Shown: piece after piece, positions 7,764-16,343 of the stretch
How the letters are laid out: the number at the start of each line of letters is the position of its first letter
How positions within the stretch are numbered: the stretch's first letter is position 1
Assembly (NCBI GenBank): GCA_017394885.1
Contig: JAFPWO010000013.1
Span: forward strand, 186,001 to 250,000
Direction: 5' to 3'
Length of the DNA stretch: 64,000 nucleotides
Origin: Lachnospiraceae bacterium
GTDB taxonomy: Bacteria > Bacillota > Clostridia > Lachnospirales > Lachnospiraceae
Program-made: the position numbers and the translations under genes
The notes under the pieces: model-generated
Databases searched by the model: none
What the model saw: the letters and a program-made list of their open reading frames with translations, nothing else
Told to the model about the DNA's origin: nothing

Positions 7764-8837
7764 TCAGACGGCTTCCTGCTGCGCCAGCTGCGCCGCCTGA
7801 TCCGCCGCCGTCAGCGAATCGATCAGTTCGTTCAGGTCCCCGTTCATGACCGCGTCGATCTTATACAGGGTCAGATGGATCCGGTGATCCGTCACGCGGC
7901 CCTGCGGGAAATTGTAGGTACGGATCTTTTCCGAGCGGTCCCCGGTCCCGATCTGGCTGCGTCTGGCTTCAGCTTCCGCGCTCTGCTTCTTCTCCAGTTC
8001 CAGCTCATACAGTTTGGAACGCAGGAGCTTGAACGCCTTATCCTTATTCTGCAGCTGCGATTTTTCGGTCTGGCTGTAGATCACGATCCCGGTCGGATAG
8101 TGCGTGAGCCGCACGGCCGAGTCCGTCGTGTTCACGCACTGGCCGCCGTTGCCGGAAGCCCGCATGACGTCGATGCGGATATCGTTCGGATCGATGACCA
8201 CGTCCACTTCTTCCGCCTCGGGCATGACCGCCACGGTCGCCGTCGAAGTATGGATCCGTCCGCCGGATTCGGTCTCCGGCACCCTCTGGACGCGGTGGAC
8301 GCCGCTCTCGTACTTCATACGGGAATAGGCGCCTTTGCCGCTGATCATGGCCACCACTTCCTTAAAGCCGCCCAGGCCGGACTCGCTCAGGGAGATCATT
8401 TCCACCTTCCAGCGGCGGGTTTCGGCATAGTGCACATACATGCGGTAGAGCTCCGCGGCAAAGAGCGCCGCTTCTTCCCCGCCTGCCCCGGCCCGGATCT
8501 CCAGCATGATATTGCGGTCGTCGTTCGGGTCCTTCGGAAGCAGCAGGATCTTGAGCTTTTCGCCCAGATCCAGGACCTTCGCCTCGGCGTCGCCGAGTTC
8601 CTCCTTCAGCAGCGCGCGCAGTTCCGGATCTTTTTCTTCTTCGAGCATCTGCAGCGCATCTTCTTTATCGCTGCCGGCGCGCGTATATGCCCGGTAGGTC
8701 TCGACGAGCGGAGAAAGATCGCTCTCTTCCTTCATCAGTTTCCGATAGCGGTTCTGATCCAGCGCCACATCCGGGCTGGCCAGCTCCGCCTGTATTTCTT
8801 CGTAGTGCTTCACTACGCTCTCACACTGTTCAAACAT
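7764..8837 (-). CDS. prfA: Peptide chain release factor 1
   Basis: 357 residues. The peptidyl-hydrolase GGQ motif is at 231-233, and the codon-recognition tripeptide of the P-x-T type (PET, 187-189) marks RF1 rather than RF2, so it reads UAA and UAG. GGQ is followed by [10 protein letters not shown]. Start ATG with GAAAGAGAG upstream, only 3 nt after the prmC stop. Its Gln is methylated by PrmC, encoded immediately upstream in the same operon, as in most bacteria. Confidence 0.97.
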   Translation of the reverse strand: MFEQCESVVKHYEEIQAELASPDVALDQNRYRKLMKEESDLSPLVETYRAYTRAGSDKEDALQMLEEEKDPELRALLKEELGDAEAKVLDLGEKLKILLLPKDPNDDRNIMLEIRAGAGGEEAALFAAELYRMYVHYAETRRWKVEMISLSESGLGGFKEVVAMISGKGAYSRMKYESGVHRVQRVPETESGGRIHTSTATVAVMPEAEEVDVVIDPNDIRIDVMRASGNGGQCVNTTDSAVRLTHYPTGIVIYSQTEKSQLQNKDKAFKLLRSKLYELELEKKQSAEAEARRSQIGTGDRSEKIRTYNFPQGRVTDHRIHLTLYKIDAVMNGDLNELIDSLTAADQAAQLAQQEAV

Positions 8838-8840
8838 CTT

Positions 8841-9698
8841 TTACTCTCTTTCTGCCGTGACGGCCCGGTCCAGCCCGGCCAGATCCCGGATCACACGGAT
8901 CCGCTGCCAGCCGGCGTCTTCCAGCAGCTTTGTTACAGCCTCTGCCTGCTCACAGCCGATCTCCAGTGCCAGCAGGCCGCCCGGCCTCAGATAAGACGGC
9001 GCTTCCTTCGCCAGCCTGCGGTAAAAGGCAAGGCCGTCCGGTCCGCCGTCCAGTGCCATGCGGGGTTCGTGATCCCGCACCTCGGGCATCAGCGCATCGA
9101 TCTCCTCCGCAGGAATATACGGCGGGTTGCAGATAATCCCGTCAAAACCGGCTGCCTTCTCCTGTGCGGATAAAGCGCCGAACAGGTCCCCTTGTCGGAA
9201 GCAGACGTTCCGGACAGCATTTCCTGCCGCATTCTCCTGGGCCAGCGAAAGGGCCTCCCCGGAAAGATCCGTCATCCAGACCTGCGCGGCGGGAAGCTCC
9301 GCCGCCAGCGTGATCCCGAGGCACCCGCTGCCCGTACAAAGGTCCAGCAGGCGCAGTGATTCTTTCCTGTCCGCCAGGCACCGTAAAACGGTTTCCGCAA
9401 GGATCTCCGTATCGCTGCGCGGGCAGAGCACCGCGGGGCTGACCCGGAAAAGCCGTCCGTAAAACCAGGCCTCTCCTATGATCTGCTGCAGCGGCTCCCG
9501 CGAAAGGCGCCGGGAAAGCATCGCCTCAAACCGGCCGACCGTTTCTTCCGGCATCGGATCGCATTTCACCAGCGGATAATAGGTCCTATCCGGCCCGCCC
9601 GCCGCCTCCAGCAGCGCGGCCGCATCCCATCCTGCATCCGGGACGCCGGCTTCTTCCAGTCGGGCCGCGGCCTTTTTCAGCAGCGCCTGCGCCGTCAT
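8841..9698 (-). CDS. prmC: Release factor glutamine methyltransferase
   Basis: 285 residues. N-terminal helical domain (1-85), then a class I SAM methyltransferase with motif I DLCTGSGCLG (119-128) and the catalytic NPPY at 191-194, which binds the target glutamine amide. It methylates the GGQ glutamine of RF1 and RF2. Its ATG overlaps the stop codon of the DUF1385 gene as TGATG, and prfA follows after 3 nt, so translation of the three genes is probably coupled. Confidence 0.96.
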   Translation of the reverse strand: MTAQALLKKAAARLEEAGVPDAGWDAAALLEAAGGPDRTYYPLVKCDPMPEETVGRFEAMLSRRLSREPLQQIIGEAWFYGRLFRVSPAVLCPRSDTEILAETVLRCLADRKESLRLLDLCTGSGCLGITLAAELPAAQVWMTDLSGEALSLAQENAAGNAVRNVCFRQGDLFGALSAQEKAAGFDGIICNPPYIPAEEIDALMPEVRDHEPRMALDGGPDGLAFYRRLAKEAPSYLRPGGLLALEIGCEQAEAVTKLLEDAGWQRIRVIRDLAGLDRAVTAERE

Positions 9699-10654
9699 CA
9701 GAACATCTCTCCCGTAAACTTCTCTTCTTTGCCGCTCCTCAGCACCGTCTCCTGCCAGGTCTTCCAGTCAAAGACCGCTTCCACGGAAGTGATGCCGACC
9801 TCGATCATATCATCCTCCGGCTCGCGCGTGGTCAGCCGCTGGACCCAGAGTCCCGGCTGGCTCAACGCGTTCGAGACCGGATTGTCCGAACTGCCCGCCA
9901 GCCGGATGAATTCATACGAAAGGCTGACCACTACCGGCAGCAGCAGGAGCCTCGTCAGCAGCCGCTGCCAGATCACCTCTGTCGGGAGGAAGATGCTGAC
10001 AAAAATACTGATGATCATGACAAAGAACAGAAAGCTCGTGCCGCAGCGCTTGTGAAAGCGGGAGCTGACGCGAACATTCCCCACGTTCAGCGGCAGGCCG
10101 TGCTCGATACAGTTGATGCATTTGTGCTCCGCGCCGTGATACATGAATACCCGCCGGATATCCTTCATCCGGGAGATCAGCCAGACATACAGGAGAAAGA
10201 TCCCCACCCGCAGCAGCCCTTCGATCAGGGAGATCCCGAAGCGGGAGCTGATGAGCGGCCGCAGCCACCCCGCGATCAGTACCGGCAGCACGAGGAACAG
10301 CGCGAGCGCCAGCCCCAGGGCCAGTACGACGGTCAGGACCGTCGTGATCGTATCCGCGGTCTCTTTGGAAAAATGCTTCTCCAGAAAGCTCTGTTTCTCC
10401 TCTTCTTCCTCCATAAAGAAGGAAGCGGAATACTGGATCGCGCCGAGCCCCAGTTTCAGGGAATCGATCATCAGGAATGGGCCCCGCACAAAGGGGATCT
10501 TCCGCAGCCTGTCGCTTCCGCCCACGGTCCTGTATTTTTCTTCTTTCAGTTCTATCTCGCCGTCCGTTTTCCGGATGGCGATGGCTACCCGGTCCGCATT
10601 GCGCATCAGGATGCCTTCCATGACGGCCTGTCCGCCGACACCGGAATATTTCAT
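9698..10654 (-). CDS. DUF1385 family membrane protein (YqhQ-like)
   Basis: 318 residues from ATG 10654, chosen because GGGAG lies 8 nt upstream and the protein then begins MKYSGVGGQAVMEG, the conserved family N-terminus. An in-frame start 33 nt earlier would reach into the rpmE terminator. Sequence shows the N-terminal GGQAVMEGILMRN block, membrane segments at about 90-118, 135-155, 188-210 and 212-235, and the FRYHGAEHKCINCIEH-like motif (YHGAEHKCINCIEH). Function is unknown. Position between rpmE and prmC is common in Clostridia. Confidence 0.87.
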   Translation of the reverse strand: MKYSGVGGQAVMEGILMRNADRVAIAIRKTDGEIELKEEKYRTVGGSDRLRKIPFVRGPFLMIDSLKLGLGAIQYSASFFMEEEEEKQSFLEKHFSKETADTITTVLTVVLALGLALALFLVLPVLIAGWLRPLISSRFGISLIEGLLRVGIFLLYVWLISRMKDIRRVFMYHGAEHKCINCIEHGLPLNVGNVRVSSRFHKRCGTSFLFFVMIISIFVSIFLPTEVIWQRLLTRLLLLPVVVSLSYEFIRLAGSSDNPVSNALSQPGLWVQRLTTREPEDDMIEVGITSVEAVFDWKTWQETVLRSGKEEKFTGEMF

Positions 10655-10680
10655 ATCGTCTCCCGTTCCGCTCCCATACA

Positions 10681-10755
10681 AAAACAAAAGGCCTTGGACG
10701 CTCCGCTACCGGGTACGAAAACCCGTCCTGCGAAGAATCTCAGGCCTTTTGTTTT
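10681..10755 (-). terminator. Long stem-loop terminator of rpmE
   Basis: A 14-bp perfect stem (AAAACAAAAGGCCT and AGGCCTTTTGTTTT) encloses a 47-nt loop with a second small hairpin, CGGGT/ACCCG. In the minus direction the stem ends in TTTTGTTTTT. It lies 10 nt after rpmE and 26 nt before DUF1385, so downstream genes depend on read-through or another promoter. Confidence 0.7.
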
Positions 10756-10765
10756 GTGGAAAAAG

Positions 10766-10972
10766 CTAATTATTTCCCAGACCGTACTTACGGTTGAACT
10801 GTTCGATCCGTCCGCGTGCCGCGGTCGCTTTCTGCTGGCCGGTATAGAACGGATGGCACTTGGAGCAGATTTCCACGTGGATCTCCGGCTTGGTGGAGCC
10901 GGTCACGAACTCGTTGCCGCAGTTGCAAGTCACTTTGGCCTGGTAATACTTGGGCTGAATTTTCTCCTGCAT
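10766..10972 (-). CDS. rpmE: 50S ribosomal protein L31 (zinc-binding form)
   Basis: 68 residues. C16 and C18 (CNC) with C36 and C39 (CSKC) make the four-cysteine zinc site of the C+ type of bL31, and the C-terminus [10 protein letters not shown] is typical. The strong promoter at 11060-11088 gives a leader of about 80 nt. First gene of the rpmE-DUF1385-prmC-prfA series. Confidence 0.97.
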   Translation of the reverse strand: MQEKIQPKYYQAKVTCNCGNEFVTGSTKPEIHVEICSKCHPFYTGQQKATAARGRIEQFNRKYGLGNN

Positions 10973-11059
10973 GATTTCTACCTCTTTTCTTATTCCGAAC
11001 CGGACGGCAGAGGTCCGCCCGTTCGCTGGCGGCTGTTATTTCCGAAAACAGCGAGAGGA

Positions 11060-11088
11060 AGTATAACACAGTTTGCTGCGCGATGCAA
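11060..11088 (-). promoter_or_regulatory. Promoter of rpmE
   Basis: On the minus strand TTGCAT (11088-11083) and TATACT (11065-11060) are spaced by 17 nt, about 90 nt before the rpmE start. Confidence 0.75.
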
Positions 11089-11115
11089 GCGGAAAATACG
11101 CTTTTTCAAACTTTT

Positions 11116-12252
11116 TTATGCGGCTTTCCTCAGCCGGTTTTTGGCGATGGCCCGGGCGATCAGCGAGAGCGGGATCGCCAGCACCAGACCGGCTGCCGCG
11201 AGGATGATCCCAAGCTTCAGGAACATCTCGAACATCGGCGCGGAAAAGTCGCCCAGCGCGCTGTAGCCCAGCCTGGCGATCCTGGCTTTTCCGATAAAGC
11301 ACGCCGCGATCAGGACGCCGCCGATCAGGAACGCCGTCCATCCGAGGAAGCCGAAGCCGCTCCAGATCGTCCGCAGGTGGAGCAATAATACGAGCAGCGC
11401 CAGCAGGCCGGCGATCAGGACGATGATCAGCACCGTGACCGGGGAAAAGCCGGTCATAATGAGCTGCGGCTCCACGCCGGTGAGTTTGCGGATCGCCGAA
11501 GAATTCAGGGATTCATTGCCGAGCTTATCGAAGAGATCGAATACGTCGTCCTCGGAAATATACAGGCCGGGCGACTCCGGTTTTTCCGTTCCGGTATAAT
11601 AGACCAGGCCCTTGCTGTCACGGATCAGGCGGTTATTATTGTCCTCAAAGAACTCGATCAGCGAATCCACGGACAGGGGCCGAAGCTTCTTTCCTTCCAG
11701 GAAATAGTCGGAATAGGAAGTCAGATTCTCCACCAGGAAGTCCTTCACATATCCTTTGTTCAGGATACCGACGATCGTCTCCGGCTTGACGTCCACTTTT
11801 TCCAGAAGCGGGCCCATACGCTCTTCGGCGAGCTCAGTTAAGGTCACGGCGTCCCCGTCCTCTCCCCGGACGGTCATCTTCGTGAAATCCAGCTCGTCCA
11901 CGACCTCTTCCAGCGTTTCGGCGCTTAAAGCGCGGCGTGCCGAAAAAAAGACGCTCGCAGCCAGCCCCAGCGCGAAGATCAGGAGACAGAGCAGCACGGA
12001 GAAGATCACCTTGCCGGCCGACGGTTTTCTCAGCTTCCGGACAGGCGCTGCCGCCTTCTCTTCCGGAACCGGGGCCACCGCCGGCTTCGCCGGTCTCACG
12101 GCAGCCGGCTTTTCCACTGCGGGTTTTTCTGCCGCCGGCTTTTCCGCCGCGGGCTTTTCCGCCGCGGGTTTTACTATCGTCACCGGCTTTCCGCAGTTGG
12201 TACAAAACTTTGTTGAATCGGGGATCTGTGCCCCGCACCAGGTACAAAACAT
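11116..12252 (-). CDS. Zinc-ribbon membrane protein with Lys-Pro-Ala-Glu repeats
   Basis: 378 residues. An N-terminal zinc ribbon has C3, C6, C17 and C20 (CTWC...CTNC). Residues about 28-72 are a low-complexity linker with tandem KPAAE units. A single membrane helix at about 86-110 leads to an external domain of about 160 residues with no motif I recognise, and three closely spaced helices fill the last 110 residues. ATG 12252 has GAGGTGAAG upstream and lies 30 nt after rho, so it is cotranscribed with it. Function unknown; zinc-ribbon membrane proteins of this shape are common in Clostridia. Confidence 0.75.
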   Translation of the reverse strand: MFCTWCGAQIPDSTKFCTNCGKPVTIVKPAAEKPAAEKPAAEKPAVEKPAAVRPAKPAVAPVPEEKAAAPVRKLRKPSAGKVIFSVLLCLLIFALGLAASVFFSARRALSAETLEEVVDELDFTKMTVRGEDGDAVTLTELAEERMGPLLEKVDVKPETIVGILNKGYVKDFLVENLTSYSDYFLEGKKLRPLSVDSLIEFFEDNNNRLIRDSKGLVYYTGTEKPESPGLYISEDDVFDLFDKLGNESLNSSAIRKLTGVEPQLIMTGFSPVTVLIIVLIAGLLALLVLLLHLRTIWSGFGFLGWTAFLIGGVLIAACFIGKARIARLGYSALGDFSAPMFEMFLKLGIILAAAGLVLAIPLSLIARAIAKNRLRKAA

Positions 12253-12282
12253 TTCTTCACCTCACTGCCGAATCGCTAGGTA

Positions 12283-14160
12283 TTAAAAGCGGATCTTTCT
12301 GACCAGGACGCAGAAGTCTCGGTTCGTTCTTGTATGACGCATCAGATCCAGGATCTTCTCTACGGATTCGTCACCCTTGACCGGATTGGTCAGTGCCTGC
12401 CGAACATAAGCGACCGTCTCCTGCTCCTCCGGCGTCAGCAGCAGATCGTCCCGTCTGGTTCCGGACTTTAAAAGGTCGATAGCCGGGAAGATCCGGCGCT
12501 CCGAAAGCTTGCGGTCCAGCACCAGTTCCATATTGCCGGTGCCCTTGAATTCTTCAAAGACCATATCATCCAGGCGGCTGCCGGTGTCCACCAGCGCGGT
12601 CGCGAGGATCGTAAGGCTCCCGCCTTCCCGCATGTTGCGGGCGGCCCCGAAGAATTTCTTCGGCATCTGCAGCGCAGCCGGGTCCAGGCCGCCGGAAAGC
12701 GTGCGGCCGCTCGGGGAGACCGTGAGGTTATAGGCTCTGGCAAGGCGCGTGATGCTGTCCAGAAGGATCATCACGTCCCGGCCGTGCTCCACGATCCGCT
12801 GCGCCCGGCCCAGGACCATCTCGGCCACGCGCTTATGATGCTCCGGCGTCTCGTCGAAGGTGGAATAGATCACTTCCACGTTCGGGCCGGCTACTTCTTC
12901 CCGGATATCCGTGACTTCCTCCGGCCGTTCGTCGATCAGCAGGATGATCAGTTCCATCTCGGGATGGTTCGCGGTCACCGCTTTGGCGACCTGCTTTAGC
13001 AGCGTGGTCTTGCCGGCCTTGGGCGGGGAAACGATCATGCCGCGCTGGCCTTTGCCGATGGGCGCCAGCAGGTCCATGATCCGCATCGCGCGGTTCTCCG
13101 CGGTCGTCTCCAGATGGATCCGCTCGTTCGGGAAGATCGGCGTCAGATCCTCGAAGGGCTTGCGCCGGGCAGCCGCTTCGGGCTCTTCTCCGTTGACGGA
13201 ATTGATATATAAGAGCGCCGGGAATTTTTCCGTACTGCTCTTGATCTTGGTAATGCCGTTCAGCATATCCCCGGTTTTTAAGGAGAAACGGTGGATCTGC
13301 GCCGGGGAGACGTAGACGTCGTTGTCGCCGGGCATATAGTTTTCACAGCGGATAAAGCCGTAGCCCTCCTGCAGCACTTCCAGGATCCCCTCCGCGGCCG
13401 GGCCGGCCAGCGCGCTCGGGAAGCTGCCGCCCTTTTCCGGATTCTCCGGTATGGGATCTTTTGCGGCCGGCAGTTCCTGCCGGTCAGCTCTGGTGTAGGC
13501 AGGCTCCCGTTCGCTGCGCGGGAAATAATTCTCTTCATCCACGCGGTAGCTCGGACGCTCTTCATCTTCCGTGAAGGCAGACGCTCTTTCGTACAGATTC
13601 CGGGGACGGGACGGACGCTCGCCCCCGCCGTTCTCACTGTTTTCGACCTGGGCGCGGTAGGAAGGCGCATAGCTTCCGAAGCCGCCGCGGCTCGCCGGGC
13701 GGGTCGTCGTCTGCGGGGTGGTGCTCGCATAGGAATTGCTTAGCCGTTTCCGGTACGGCTTCGTCTCATTCGGATCCCGCTTTTCGGTGCTGAGAATGGC
13801 CCGGATCCCGCCGGGCTTTTCAGTCGCTTCTTCTTCCGGCTGTTCGGCAGGCGCTTCCTCCGTGGCTGCAGGCTGCGGAGCCTGCGCTTCGGCCGGCGCC
13901 GTCACTTTCCGGGGACGGCCTCTCTTGTGCGGCGCAGGCGCAGCCGCTTCTTTTTCTTCCGCGGGCGGCGCCTCCTGTTTTCCCGATTCTGCCTGTTTTT
14001 CTGCCTGGATCACCAGCGCTTTCTCGATTCTGGACTCTCCGACCCGGTTCAGCAGATCGACCATCTCGGGCTTGCGCAGGGTACTGATCCCCCGGATACC
14101 CAAAAGCTGAGCCCACTCTTTCAAAGTAGAAAGAGACTGCTTTTCAATATTCAAACTCAT
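12283..14160 (-). CDS. rho: Transcription termination factor Rho with long N-terminal insert
   Basis: 625 residues against about 420 in Escherichia coli. Rho N-terminal helical domain at 1-45; a disordered insert rich in Ala, Pro, Glu, Ser, Thr and Arg at about 46-254; cold-shock-like RNA-binding domain at about 256-330 ([27 protein letters not shown] shortened here: [10 protein letters not shown]); hexameric ATPase from 340 with Walker A SPPKAGKT (378-385) and [11 protein letters not shown]. The insert holds KRGRPRK (79-85), an AT-hook-like basic patch. It unwinds RNA from elongating polymerase at Rho-dependent sites. Start ATG has AAGGAG; a small GC hairpin lies just before it. Confidence 0.96.
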   Translation of the reverse strand: MSLNIEKQSLSTLKEWAQLLGIRGISTLRKPEMVDLLNRVGESRIEKALVIQAEKQAESGKQEAPPAEEKEAAAPAPHKRGRPRKVTAPAEAQAPQPAATEEAPAEQPEEEATEKPGGIRAILSTEKRDPNETKPYRKRLSNSYASTTPQTTTRPASRGGFGSYAPSYRAQVENSENGGGERPSRPRNLYERASAFTEDEERPSYRVDEENYFPRSEREPAYTRADRQELPAAKDPIPENPEKGGSFPSALAGPAAEGILEVLQEGYGFIRCENYMPGDNDVYVSPAQIHRFSLKTGDMLNGITKIKSSTEKFPALLYINSVNGEEPEAAARRKPFEDLTPIFPNERIHLETTAENRAMRIMDLLAPIGKGQRGMIVSPPKAGKTTLLKQVAKAVTANHPEMELIILLIDERPEEVTDIREEVAGPNVEVIYSTFDETPEHHKRVAEMVLGRAQRIVEHGRDVMILLDSITRLARAYNLTVSPSGRTLSGGLDPAALQMPKKFFGAARNMREGGSLTILATALVDTGSRLDDMVFEEFKGTGNMELVLDRKLSERRIFPAIDLLKSGTRRDDLLLTPEEQETVAYVRQALTNPVKGDESVEKILDLMRHTRTNRDFCVLVRKIRF

Positions 14161-14272
14161 AGATTCTCCTTTGCGGCAAAGCCGCCGTTATTCAATTAGA
14201 TGTGTCCAGGGAATGTAGCAGAAAAGCACGCAAAAAAAACTGCGGCCTCAGATCACACAAACTGTTTTTCTC

Positions 14273-14300
14273 AGCATAGCACAGAAAAAGGAAAAATCAA
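14273..14300 (-). promoter_or_regulatory. Promoter of rho
   Basis: Minus strand TTGATT (14300-14295), 16-nt spacer, TATGCT (14278-14273) preceded by TGC, an extended -10 element. Confidence 0.65.
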
Positions 14301-14407
14301 GTGAAAATCTGCATTCTTTTCCTTAAAAAATCAAGTTTTTATCGATTTCCTGACCTTCCCGCGCGTTTCTGTAATCCGGCTCCGGGAGAAAAACACAAAC
14401 TCTTTTC

Positions 14408-14436
14408 TTGCATTTCCCGGGGGAAATTGATACACT
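14408..14436 (+). promoter_or_regulatory. Promoter of the DUF4364 gene
   Basis: TTGCAT (14408-14413) and TACACT (14431-14436) with 17 nt between, about 60 nt before the start codon. Confidence 0.55.
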
Positions 14437-14497
14437 GATAAAAGAGAAGACCCCGCAGAAACGGGACGCTCCCGCGCAGGATACAAGGAGGCCGCCT

Positions 14498-15022
14498 ATG
14501 ATCACCGATCCTCAGGTTTTATACAAGCTGATGATTCTTTATATGCTCCGGCAGGCGAATCTGCCCATGAGCAACGAACAGATCTCCGAATTCTTTCTGA
14601 GCAAAGATTATACCAACTATATGACGCTGCAGCAGGCTTTCGGCGAGCTGCTGGACGCGCATCTGATCAAAACATCCAAGGTACGGAATATCTCCCGCTA
14701 CGAGATCACGAATGAGGGGGAAGAGACCTTAAGCTTCTTCGGCAACGATATCTCCGACGCCATCAAAGAGGATATCCACCAGTTCCTGCGGGACAACCGG
14801 ATCCGTCTCCGCAACGAGATGGGGATCACGGCGGATTACCGCAAGAGCAGCGCCACGGATTACGACGTGGAGTGTGAGATCAAAGAAGGGAAAGTGACAC
14901 TTATGAAAATGCTCCTCTCTGTACCTAGTGAGGAGCAGGCGCGGATCATCTGCAACCGCTGGCAGAGCTGCAGCCAGGAAGTATACAGCTCGGTCATGCA
15001 GGCACTGCTGCAGGATCAGTAA
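14498..15022 (+). CDS. DUF4364 family winged-helix protein
   Basis: 174 residues from ATG 14498, which has a perfect AGGAGG seven nt upstream; the open frame starting at 14408 would include the promoter and is rejected. The N-terminal 75 residues (LYKLMILYMLRQANLPMSNE, then an EITNEGEETL segment) have the helix-turn-helix and wing pattern of PadR/MarR-like regulators. The C-terminal half is a mixed domain of unknown role. The family is common in Clostridia, probably as DNA-binding regulators; targets are unknown. It stands alone between two terminators. Confidence 0.85.
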   Translation: MITDPQVLYKLMILYMLRQANLPMSNEQISEFFLSKDYTNYMTLQQAFGELLDAHLIKTSKVRNISRYEITNEGEETLSFFGNDISDAIKEDIHQFLRDNRIRLRNEMGITADYRKSSATDYDVECEIKEGKVTLMKMLLSVPSEEQARIICNRWQSCSQEVYSSVMQALLQDQ

Positions 15023-15031
15023 CGCAAATGC

Positions 15032-15070
15032 AATACGGCAGCGGGGGTTGTCCCCGCTGCCGTATTTTCA
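15032..15070. terminator. Bidirectional terminator between DUF4364 and pcp
   Basis: A perfect 15-bp stem, AATACGGCAGCGGGG with its complement, and a 5-nt loop; TTTT follows on the plus side. Confidence 0.9.
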
Positions 15071-15072
15071 GT

Positions 15073-15669
15073 TCAGACAAGTACGGCCAGCGCCGCTTCC
15101 AGCGCGCGGATGTCTTCTTCCAGAGCCAGGCCCGGGGCGTTTTTCCTTTCTGCCTGCTCCGGCAGGAAGGGTACGTGAATAAAGCCGACCTTCATGGAAG
15201 GATAATTGCGGGACGCGGTAAACAAGGCTTCATACAGCACCGTATTGCACACATACAGGCCGGCGGTATTGGATACTGCGGAAGGAACGCCGGCCTGCGC
15301 GATCGCTTCCGCGATCCTTTTGACCGGGAGGGTGGAGAACAGCGCGTTTTCCCCCTCTTTTTCGATAGGTTCTTCCGAAGGCATATCCCCGTCGTTGTCG
15401 GCGATCGAAGCATCTTTCAGATTGACGGCGATCCGCTCCGGCGTGACCGCCTCCCGGCCGCCGGCCTGGCCGATGCAAAGGACGATATCCGGCCGTTCCA
15501 CCCGGATCGCTTCCCGGAGCTTCTCCGGCGCCTTCCGGAAGCTGACCGGGAGCATCAGACGGACCAGCTCCGTCCCGTCCGGCACCGCGCGGATCCCGCG
15601 CACCGCCTCCCAGGACGGATTGACCGTCTCTCCGCCGAACGGTTCAAAACCTGTCATCAGGATCTTCAT
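15073..15669 (-). CDS. pcp: Pyroglutamyl-peptidase I
   Basis: 198 residues from ATG 15669 (GAGAGG seven nt upstream; a GTG one codon earlier is possible). Begins MKILMTGFEPFGG as in the family. The catalytic triad is visible: E78 in TPER, C141 in SNTAGLYVCN and H165 in GFIHVP. It removes N-terminal pyroglutamate from peptides in the cytoplasm. Last gene of the operon that starts with the MFS transporter, 11 nt after queH. Confidence 0.95.
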   Translation of the reverse strand: MKILMTGFEPFGGETVNPSWEAVRGIRAVPDGTELVRLMLPVSFRKAPEKLREAIRVERPDIVLCIGQAGGREAVTPERIAVNLKDASIADNDGDMPSEEPIEKEGENALFSTLPVKRIAEAIAQAGVPSAVSNTAGLYVCNTVLYEALFTASRNYPSMKVGFIHVPFLPEQAERKNAPGLALEEDIRALEAALAVLV

Positions 15670-15680
15670 CACAAAACCTC

Positions 15681-16343
15681 TCAGTGCTCTTTCCGACTGC
15701 GCAGCGAATACTCGCAGCCGCAGTAGTCCTGCCGGTACATGCCGTACTCCGCGGTGATCCGGATAGACCGCAGATATCCGTTTCTTTTCTTAAAATCCGA
15801 AGGCAGCCAGCGCGGGCCCGGCTGATCCGGGGTCAGCACCCGGACGCGCTCCATCTCTTCCTCCCCGATCCGGTTCAGCCGCTCCGGGTCCTTTAAGGGG
15901 CTCAGCGTCAGCGTCGTGGCAAAATAATCATAGCCGCCTTTTGCCGCCTCTTCCGCAGTCCGTGCCAGGCGCAGCCGGTAGCAGACCGTGCAGCGGCTGC
16001 CCCGCTCCGGTTCTTCCTCCAGCCCTTTTATCGCCCTGTAAAACTCAGCCGGCTCATATTCACAGTCCAGAAAATCCACCGGGTTCGGAAAAGGGAAGCG
16101 CCGGATAAAATCCTGCTGTTCCGCTTTCCGGAATTCATATTCCTCCCGCGGATAGATGTTCGGATTGTAATACAGGACGGCCACGCAGAAATGCGCCGCC
16201 AGCTGCTCCAGCACCGAGCTCGAGCACGGCGCACAGCAGCTGTGCAGCAAAAGCCTGGCCGGGTCTTTTCGCTCCCCGGCCAGTACCTTTCGATCCTCTT
16301 CTTCCAGGATCTTCAGCATTTCGCGGTCATAATTTATTTTCAC
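15681..16343 (-). CDS. queH: Epoxyqueuosine reductase QueH
   Basis: 220 residues, starting with GTG at 16343 that overlaps the stop of the metallohydrolase gene (GTGA), with GGAAGAAG upstream. Family cysteines are all present: C36, C37 and C40 (SCCAPC), C118 and C121 (CTVC), and C208/C210 near the end. QueH reduces epoxyqueuosine to queuosine in tRNA, replacing cobalamin-dependent QueG. No other queuosine gene is in the window; in this operon it may only share regulation. Confidence 0.93.
   Translation of the reverse strand: MKINYDREMLKILEEEDRKVLAGERKDPARLLLHSCCAPCSSSVLEQLAAHFCVAVLYYNPNIYPREEYEFRKAEQQDFIRRFPFPNPVDFLDCEYEPAEFYRAIKGLEEEPERGSRCTVCYRLRLARTAEEAAKGGYDYFATTLTLSPLKDPERLNRIGEEEMERVRVLTPDQPGPRWLPSDFKKRNGYLRSIRITAEYGMYRQDYCGCEYSLRSRKEH

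Larger units (their letters stand above)
14161..14497. other. Intergenic region between divergent rho and DUF4364 genes
   Basis: 337 bp without a supported gene. It holds the rho promoter (14273-14300), a rho leader of about 105 nt with an eight-T stretch on the minus strand near 14232-14239 and a GGCGGC-TTT-GCCGC hairpin at 14174-14187 just before the rho ribosome site, an AT-rich centre, and the DUF4364 promoter (14408-14436). Rho leaders are often autoregulated by Rho itself; that is possible here but not shown. Confidence 0.6.

Noticed and set aside
14408..14497. 30-residue extension of the DUF4364 protein
   Set aside because: It would begin at the -35 box of the likely promoter; AGGAGG and the conserved N-terminus point to 14498.
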